Positions 1 to 4,064 of a stretch of 9,290 nt of DNA are shown piece after piece. A program made the position numbers and the translations under genes. Source of the stretch: Paracoccaceae bacterium (GTDB lineage: Bacteria; Pseudomonadota; Alphaproteobacteria; Rhodobacterales; Rhodobacteraceae). Each line of letters starts with the position of its first letter. Position 1 is the first letter of the stretch. Where the stretch lies: positions 1 to 9,290 of the forward strand of contig WFTU01000371.1 in NCBI GenBank assembly GCA_015485375.1. The letters are read 5' to 3'. The notes below the pieces were generated by a model, which was not told the DNA's origin, did not search any database, and saw only the letters and a program-made list of their open reading frames with translations.

Positions 1-17
1 CACGTTTCCCGGTTTGG

Positions 18-118
18 TCACGGTCTGTTCCGCGCCTCCTGCGCGACCATCGCCCGCGCCGTTTTCCGCGCCGCGCCGGCGTATCTGACCACCATCGCCG
101 GCCGGTGTACCCGGTTCT
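18..118 (-). pseudogene. C-terminal remnant of a tyrosine recombinase (integrase), copy 1
   Basis: On the minus strand this reads AMVVRYAGAARKTARAMVAQ and a few more residues before a TGA at 18-20. It matches the remnant at 1935-2044. The RYA triplet resembles the segment with the nucleophilic tyrosine of phage-type integrases; the family call is inferred from that. Between the AMVVRYA block and the C-terminal end, most differences from the second copy fall at synonymous third positions (GTC/GTG, AGA/CGT, TAC/TAT, GGC/GGT), which indicates former coding function. Just upstream of the shared ATG this copy lacks one base relative to the other, which breaks the frame. No catalytic Arg/His region is present, so it is only a tail. 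It lies directly 3' of hipA. Confidence 0.5.
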
Positions 119-142
119 TAAACCAGCAATATGGCCCTCGGA

Positions 143-1435
143 TCATAGCATCTCGAACGCACTTGCCCGACGTCGAACCCCGCGTGCAATCGCCTCTGCC
201 AAACTTGGCGGGAACCCGGACGGCAGCCCGGCAATCGTTTTCGCCAGTGCAGGTTCAATCTGAGACGCGATTCCCACCAAGATCTCTTCCGCCATCGCCA
301 CGCCATATCCTGCCGCCTTTGCCGCATGCAGGAAATGGCGCGGCACCACTTCGTTGATCCGGTAGTGCCCGGCTACGGCCATAGCGAGGCGCATCCGGTT
401 TTGCCGGATCTGCCCATCATCCACTGCTTTCTGGGCGCTCAGCACATCATAGAGCGGCGTCATCCGGAAACCACCGGGACGCAGCGCGATGCTGAAATTC
501 TTGGCGTGTCCATCGGTGGCTCCCAATAGCCAGAAAAGCACCTGCGCGCGAAAAAACGCGCGCTGGTCAACCTCGGGGTCATCACTGCCAGCCAGCAAGC
601 CGATCCCTTCGGTGATCCCCGGCCCACCATCCATGTCATATTTCTGACTGGGCGGTACCGCGAGCGCTTGGCAAAAATCTTCTTGCGGCAGGCGGATCAA
701 TCGCCCGTCCCTGGTCCAGCGCCGGTCAAATCGCGTCACCACAAGGCTTCGGACATCCTCAAAGTCGACGATCTCGACTTTGGCCACATCCATGCCCATG
801 GCGCGGCAAAAGCTCATGCAGAAGAACTCGTTCTCGACGCTGTCGGACAGATCAATGCCATTGGGCAGAACACCGAGCTGGGTCTTGAGGATATGGGTCG
901 TGGGTGTCATGCCCGAGGGCCGGATCCATTCATCTCCATGGCGGAGCAGAGCGGTTTTCTCCTGAACGCCCGCGATGGAAATGCGGAAATCGTCCTCTTC
1001 CTCCAGCCCAAGAGGGGCGCTCGCCAGATTGCGCAGCATGTCAGCGATTTGCGCTTCTTTGACAGGCACTCCTTCGAGTGCACCCATCTCGGGCACCTCG
1101 CCTGAAACGAACTGCAGTGCGCCGACGCAATCGCGACCGATCTTTTCGAGCATGTGCCAGGCATCAGTACCACCCGCTCGAACCCGCGCCGCAACCCGTT
1201 CACGGATCGCCTGATTGTCAGGAAGCAGGTTTTCCAGATATGCAATGACCGGCCCGCCCTGATGCGCCTGTTCACGCAGCGGCAGCGAGAGAGAGATGGG
1301 CATGGCGTGTTCCCACGCCAACCATTCTGGAACGTAGGTGAAACTGATCGCACCAGACCCGGCGAGGCGCAGTATGCCCACCGGTCGGCCGTTCAGAAGC
1401 ACCTGCATCGTGCTACTATGCCTGCGTTTCGCCAT
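143..1435 (-). CDS. hipA: HipA-family serine/threonine kinase toxin
   Basis: A 430-residue protein, close to the ~440 of E. coli HipA. HipA-family toxins are kinases; E. coli HipA phosphorylates glutamyl-tRNA synthetase and causes growth arrest, and the antitoxin HipB holds it inactive. The N-terminal HipA domain covers about residues 8-110. The P-loop motif SIAGVQEKTALL starts at residue 153, and Ser153 matches the inhibitory autophosphorylation serine (Ser150) of E. coli HipA. THILKT (179-184) supplies the ATP-contacting lysine. TDGHAKNFS (307-315) holds the catalytic Asp308, and PLYDVLS (327-333) the metal-binding Asp330. All key residues are present and the frame is unbroken, so it is probably active. 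Its ATG shares one base with the hipB stop (TGATG), implying translational coupling. The substrate here is unknown. Confidence 0.93.
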   Translation of the reverse strand: MAKRRHSSTMQVLLNGRPVGILRLAGSGAISFTYVPEWLAWEHAMPISLSLPLREQAHQGGPVIAYLENLLPDNQAIRERVAARVRAGGTDAWHMLEKIGRDCVGALQFVSGEVPEMGALEGVPVKEAQIADMLRNLASAPLGLEEEDDFRISIAGVQEKTALLRHGDEWIRPSGMTPTTHILKTQLGVLPNGIDLSDSVENEFFCMSFCRAMGMDVAKVEIVDFEDVRSLVVTRFDRRWTRDGRLIRLPQEDFCQALAVPPSQKYDMDGGPGITEGIGLLAGSDDPEVDQRAFFRAQVLFWLLGATDGHAKNFSIALRPGGFRMTPLYDVLSAQKAVDDGQIRQNRMRLAMAVAGHYRINEVVPRHFLHAAKAAGYGVAMAEEILVGIASQIEPALAKTIAGLPSGFPPSLAEAIARGVRRRASAFEML

Positions 1436-1680
1436 CAGAAGATATCCTCGATCTCAACCGAGCCGCTGCGCTCGACCAACCGAAATTCGAGCCCAAGTGC
1501 TGCCATTACGGCTAGGACCGTGGCAAGCTTGGTCCCTGCATCGCCGTTCTCGAGCGACGAAATTGTCGCCACGCGCAAATTGGTTCGCGCGCTGATATCG
1601 CTTTGGGTCCACCCGCGTGCTTTGCGCGCTCGGCGGAGCGCTTCACCGAGCTGGTCGGCGGTTCGTGCTGTAAGGTCCAT
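1435..1680 (-). CDS. hipB: HipB-family antitoxin, XRE helix-turn-helix repressor
   Basis: An 81-residue protein with an XRE-type helix-turn-helix at about residues 11-46 (LGEALRRARKARG, then WTQSDISARTNLRVATISSL). The C-terminal tail ends VEIEDIF. A longer reading frame runs up to 1743, but the ATG at 1680 is preferred: AAGGAG lies 7 nt upstream of it, whereas the longer start would sit inside the -35 hexamer. In this family the antitoxin binds HipA as a dimer and represses its own operon through palindromic operators. Three such palindromes lie just upstream (1694-1763). It is the first gene of a two-gene operon with hipA. A second, N-terminally altered copy of this gene lies at 3185-3397, about 86% identical over the shared 66 residues. 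Confidence 0.92.
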   Translation of the reverse strand: MDLTARTADQLGEALRRARKARGWTQSDISARTNLRVATISSLENGDAGTKLATVLAVMAALGLEFRLVERSGSVEIEDIF

Positions 1681-1693
1681 ATTGGGGCTCCTT

Positions 1694-1763
1694 TTGCGGC
1701 GTAGCGTAAAATAGAATATATTACGCCACAGCGTAAAACTCAATAGTTTTCGCTATAGCGTAA
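1694..1763 (-). promoter_or_regulatory. Three HipB-type operators at a 27-bp period
   Basis: Three 16-bp elements follow the pattern TTACGC-N4-GCGTAA. They are 1694-1709 (TTGCGGCGTAGCGTAA, left arm degenerate), 1721-1736 (TTACGCCACAGCGTAA, both arms perfect) and 1748-1763 (TTTCGCTATAGCGTAA, one arm mismatch). Their starts are exactly 27 bp apart. The middle site fills the spacer between the -35 and -10 hexamers, the first lies in the 5' leader next to the ribosome binding site, and the third lies just upstream of -35. This geometry fits cooperative autorepression by the HipB-HipA complex. The sites are seen in the sequence; binding is inferred from the family. Confidence 0.82.
1715..1743 (-). 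promoter_or_regulatory. hipBA promoter (sigma-70 type)
   Basis: On the minus strand TTGAGT (1738-1743) and TATATT (1715-1720) are separated by exactly 17 bp, matching the consensus TTGACA / TATAAT at 4/6 and 5/6. The predicted transcription start falls about 30 nt upstream of the hipB ATG at 1680. The strongest operator lies entirely within the spacer, so repressor binding would exclude RNA polymerase. Confidence 0.75.
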
Positions 1764-1806
1764 TCTCAATATCGATTTCACGCCCGCAAACCCCCAGGTG
1801 CGCCGC

Positions 1807-1834
1807 CGCTGCGTCACTACAAAAATACGCAGCG
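1807..1834. repeat. 8-bp inverted repeat
   Basis: CGCTGCGT (1807-1814) and ACGCAGCG (1827-1834) are perfect inverted arms around a 12-nt, A-rich loop. It lies in the 171-bp non-coding stretch upstream of the hipBA operators. No T-run follows it on the plus strand and no known function is evident. It could be the border of a lost mobile element or a weak terminator-like hairpin. Confidence 0.4.
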
Positions 1835-1855
1835 CTGGGCCTGCCCGGCGCAGGG

Positions 1856-1915
1856 GGTGTCAATCGTGCGCGCCGTCAGGGCCTAGAATTGATGGGTTGG
1901 ATGCTGATTGACACC
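1856..1915. repeat. 10-bp inverted repeat with 40-bp spacing
   Basis: GGTGTCAATC (1856-1865) and GATTGACACC (1906-1915) are perfect inverted arms. They lie between the hipBA control region and the second integrase remnant. This would suit a recombinase arm or core site, or the ends of a very small element. No open reading frame or target-site duplication supports one choice. Apart from this pair and the smaller one at 1807-1834, nothing was recognised from 1764 to 1934. Confidence 0.4.
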
Positions 1916-1934
1916 TACAACACCGGGAAGCCGG

Positions 1935-2044
1935 TCAAGAACGCGTTTTGATACGCGCCTCCTGCGCCATCATCGCCCGCGCCTTCTGCCGCGCAGCACC
2001 CGCATAACGCACCACCATCGCGCGGCTGGTGTGGCTGGTTACGG
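1935..2044 (-). pseudogene. C-terminal remnant of a tyrosine recombinase (integrase), copy 2
   Basis: The minus strand reads HTSRAMVVRYAGAARQKARA and further residues, ending MAQEARIKTRS before the TGA at 1935-1937. The H-x5-to-RYA arrangement resembles the last helix of phage-type tyrosine recombinases, which carries the catalytic tyrosine. Only this tail is left: the reading frame upstream runs into the 3' end of the AbiEii pseudogene, which is in another frame. It is homologous to 18-118, with mainly synonymous differences. In both cases the tail directly follows the toxin gene of a toxin-antitoxin module on the same strand. Confidence 0.5.
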
Positions 2045-2728
2045 TGCATCAAAGTCGCCATGAACCGCGATGATCTCTTCGCTGATCGTTTCCTCGATCG
2101 CCATTCCCTCGATGCATTTCCTCAGCCAGGCCGGGTTTCTGATCATCTCTACAGCCTTGTCGTAAGCAGTACGCACCGTCTGACCATAGGCTGCCTCTGC
2201 CTTGTCCCAAGCGATTTTCGGGATGGGTCCCCATCAAGAAATCATCATGCTGAGGTCGATTATGTCGCGGCTGAGAACGGCCTTGTCGGCATAGCGGTCG
2301 GCATTGGCGAGAAGCTTCTCGCAATACATGTCTGCCCGTGTCAGGACGGGAACTCCGAGCCGAGGGTCCATTTCGCCGCTCAGATCGATACGCGCCTCGC
2401 GAACAATCTCGAATTTGGCCCTTGTCCCTGCGGCCTCAAGCTGTGTCCGGATGCCATACTGATCGGTTAGAACATCGCGCACGACAGTGACACCGGCGCT
2501 GGGCGGCAGGACCCTGTCGAGATGTCCGCCGAAGGTTGCCTCACGCAGTAACCGATATCCCTCGTTCGAAGAACAGGGAAAGCCTATATCAACGCTTTCC
2601 CGATATTCTCCAAGATTGAGAACGATGGCGGTACCGCCCCCGAACCATGCCTCTGATCGAAGCAGCAGCTCCGCGTCGAGAGCTTTTAGAACCTGAGCAA
2701 TGGCGTTGTGGTGCGGACGATCAAACAT
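2039..2728 (-). pseudogene. AbiEii/AbiGii-type nucleotidyltransferase toxin, broken by a stop codon
   Basis: From ATG 2728 the frame encodes 164 residues, then hits TGA at 2234-2236. The same frame continues after that stop with WGPIPKIAWDKAEAAYG and runs to TAA at 2039-2041, giving 229 codon positions in total. The resumed part looks like the normal C-terminal region of this family, so this is a nonsense mutation and not the natural end. Family hallmarks seen are FGGGTA (29-34), ESVDIGF (44-50), KFEI (105-108), CEKLLA (136-141) and SRDIIDL (153-159). The usual second acidic residue of the D-x-D pair is Gly49 here, which should abolish metal binding. AbiEii proteins act as the toxin of type IV-like phage-defence toxin-antitoxin pairs. 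Two independent lesions argue for a decayed gene. It overlaps the preceding gene by 8 bp. Confidence 0.82.
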
Positions 2729-2924
2729 TCAACACGCCGTTGCCATACCGGGCAACGAGCATGTCGAGTAAATTTCGTTCTTCGCCGTCAAGCGCATCCT
2801 TGTCGACATAACGCCAGTTGCGTTCATAAATAGCCAAAGCGTCGCGCCCGTCCAACTCAGTGTTGGCCGGCCGGTTCCAGCAAAGGTCCCGAAGCTGCGT
2901 GAAGTTTTCGACACGGACTTTCAT
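2721..2924 (-). CDS. Small antitoxin-like partner of the AbiEii pseudogene
   Basis: A 67-residue acidic protein starting MKVRVENFTQLRDLCWNRPA and ending NGVLNV. The ATG at 2924 is chosen because AGAGGA lies about 6 nt upstream; a longer frame extends to 2963 without such a site. Its stop overlaps the AbiEii start by 8 bp (ATGTTTGA), the arrangement expected for translational coupling of a toxin with its upstream partner. No helix-turn-helix or other known domain could be identified. A role as antitoxin or accessory protein is inferred only from position, size and overlap. Its frame is intact although the downstream toxin is broken. Confidence 0.7.
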   Translation of the reverse strand: MKVRVENFTQLRDLCWNRPANTELDGRDALAIYERNWRYVDKDALDGEERNLLDMLVARYGNGVLNV

Positions 2925-2943
2925 CGTTATTCCTCTCGCCGAC

Positions 2944-2972
2944 AATATAGGGATTCCAGACAAAGCTTTCCA
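2944..2972 (-). promoter_or_regulatory. Candidate promoter of the small gene-AbiEii operon
   Basis: The minus strand carries TGGAAA (2967-2972) and TATATT (2944-2949) with a 17-bp spacer. The -10 is a 5/6 match and the -35 a 4/6 match. The predicted start is roughly 13 nt before the ATG at 2924, leaving just room for the AGAGGA ribosome binding site. Between 2973 and 3077 only a weak 6-bp inverted repeat was seen (AACCAG at 3008-3013, CTGGTT at 3025-3030). Confidence 0.4.
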
Positions 2973-3077
2973 CCAGAGTCTTCGTTCTCAGGTTGTCACC
3001 GGTGGGAAACCAGCCAAAAGCTTCCTGGTTGGTTGAGTAGCCTCAATTTATACCCTGCTGAAGCACGCAGCCGAACT

Positions 3078-3185
3078 TCACCCGTTCTGCGCCTTCTGTC
3101 GCGCGGACGTCGCAGGGCGCAGCGTACCCATAGATCGGCCGTTCAGAAGCACCTGCATCGTACCACTACGCCACCGTTTCGCCAT
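3078..3185 (-). pseudogene. 5' fragment of a second hipA
   Basis: The frame encodes 35 residues beginning MAKRWRSGTMQVLLNGRSMG. The first ~23 residues align without gaps to the start of the intact HipA (MAKRRHSSTMQVLLNGRPVG). After that the similarity ends, and the sequence reads ATSARQKAQNG to a stop. All kinase motifs are missing, so no toxin can be made. The start overlaps the hipB-like gene by the same 1-bp TGATG as the intact pair. The new tail resembles AGAARQKAR of the integrase remnant, suggesting a deletion joined hipA to an integrase tail. Confidence 0.75.
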
Positions 3186-3382
3186 CAGAAGATATCCTCG
3201 ATCTCAACCGAGCCGCCGCGTGTGACCAACCGGCATTCGAGCCCGAGAACGGCCATAATGGCTATCACCGTGGCAAGTTTGGTTCCTGCTCCGCCATTCT
3301 CGAGCGACGAAATCGTCGCCATCCGGAGATTGGTACGCACGCTGATATCGCTTTGGGTCCACCCGCGTGCTTTGCGCGCTCG
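3116..3382. repeat. Diverged duplicate of the hipB-hipA junction (partner 1366-1632)
   Basis: This 267-bp block aligns to 1366-1632 at a constant offset of 1750 bp with no indel, covering the last ~66 codons of hipB and the first ~23 of hipA. Identical runs include CGATATCAGCG-containing stretches of hipB and the segment around the TGATG overlap. At the protein level hipB is ~86% identical over 66 residues. The divergence and lack of gaps suggest two separately acquired related modules, or an old duplication kept under some constraint. Confidence 0.8.
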
Positions 3383-3397
3383 CCGTTGCTCTGACAT
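3185..3397 (-). CDS. Truncated HipB-like helix-turn-helix protein without a toxin
   Basis: From ATG 3397 it encodes 70 residues starting MSEQRRARKARGWTQSDISV. A TTG at 3442 would give 85 residues. Neither start has a convincing ribosome binding site. From RRARKARG on, it matches the intact HipB (differences include Ala/Val, Val/Met, Asp/Gly, Phe/Cys, Glu/Thr) and ends in the same VEIEDIF. The first ~15 residues of HipB, with the beginning of helix 1, are replaced. The promoter and the three operators of the intact operon are absent here. The recognition helix is nearly unchanged, so a stable product might still dimerise or bind the hipBA operators. It may equally be a pseudogene. Confidence 0.6.
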   Translation of the reverse strand: MSEQRRARKARGWTQSDISVRTNLRMATISSLENGGAGTKLATVIAIMAVLGLECRLVTRGGSVEIEDIF

Positions 3398-3548
3398 TAT
3401 GAGATTTGAGGCGGTCGGATCTTCTAACTGGCGATTTGTCAATACAAGGGATGGCGCTCATGGAGCCAAGCGGCAACAGGACGCAGCGCAATCTCCGACA
3501 GAATTTCCAGACGGCAAGTTGCGTAATCAGCCAGGAAATTACCTCATT

Positions 3549-3578
3549 TTGACCGAAACCCCAAGTTTGTGATAGAGT
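3549..3578 (+). promoter_or_regulatory. Weak candidate promoter for the small secreted protein gene
   Basis: TTGACC (3549-3554) is a 5/6 match to -35. TAGAGT (3573-3578), 18 bp on, is a 4/6 match to -10. It would start transcription some 15 nt before the GTG at 3601. The rest of 3398-3548 holds a 57-codon plus-strand frame (3399-3572) without a ribosome binding site or recognisable product; I do not call it a gene. Confidence 0.3.
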
Positions 3579-3600
3579 TGCGGCAAGCCTCATACCGAAT

Positions 3601-4011
3601 GTGGCAGAAGAAGGGGGCAGTACAATAAGAATTCTCTTGGCACTCCTTGCTTTTGTCGCACCGGTACCGTCTTGGGCGGGAGACCCGATCCCAGGCGTTG
3701 AATTCTATCTGGTCGGCAAGCTCGAACCGGATTTCAGAATTTGCCTGCAAACCCCGGGCGCTACCAGGATCAACCTCAAGGGTAAAACCTATTGCATGGT
3801 CCCGGACAGTGCTCTCCGCCAAGTCAGGATGAAGGGGGATTTTTCACGGTTCCGGTTTATGACCAGTATCCCCGGACCCGTCTTTGGATCCGACAGAGAA
3901 TGCACCGGAGACAGGGAAAACAGCATCGTGGTGCTGAATGGTGCACGCTTTTGCATAGGCCCGGCCTCTGCCATCAGCCATAACAGTTCCAGGTCGAATT
4001 TTTCGCGCTGA
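3601..4011 (+). CDS. Putative exported protein with two C-x16-C repeats, function unknown
   Basis: A 136-residue frame from GTG 3601; no ATG exists upstream in frame before a stop, and the ribosome binding site is poor, so the start is uncertain. Residues 9-26 form a hydrophobic export signal ending in SWA, with likely cleavage before Gly27. The mature part contains two related units. The first has Cys48 and Cys65 separated by 16 residues, ending LKGKTYCMVPDSA. The second has Cys101 and Cys118, again separated by 16, ending LNGARFCIGPASA. The spacing and the shared L-x-G-x-x-aromatic-C-x-x-P-x-S-A pattern indicate an internal duplication, each unit probably closed by one disulfide in the periplasm. 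I do not recognise the family. Base composition is less GC-rich than the operon to its right, suggesting acquisition. It converges on the regulator gene, with 53 bp between stops and no clear terminator. Confidence 0.62.
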   Translation: MAEEGGSTIRILLALLAFVAPVPSWAGDPIPGVEFYLVGKLEPDFRICLQTPGATRINLKGKTYCMVPDSALRQVRMKGDFSRFRFMTSIPGPVFGSDRECTGDRENSIVVLNGARFCIGPASAISHNSSRSNFSR

Positions 4012-4064
4012 GCGCCACCGGCGGAATTCAGGCCAACTGGCGGTACACTATCCCATAGCCCTGT

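Noticed and set aside
18..2044. The ~100-bp repeats as integron attC recombination sites flanking gene cassettes
   Set aside because: They translate to a recombinase-like C-terminus with mostly synonymous differences, and I could not find the paired core-site structure of attC elements. A coding remnant explains them better.
3033..3572. 179-codon plus-strand frame, similar to the plus-strand frame at 1154-1714
   Set aside because: The similarity arises because both lie antisense to the two hipB copies. Nothing else supports plus-strand coding.
4012..4064. Terminator between the convergent genes (GCCA-AC-TGGC at about 4032-4041)
   Set aside because: A four-base stem with no T-run is too weak to call.
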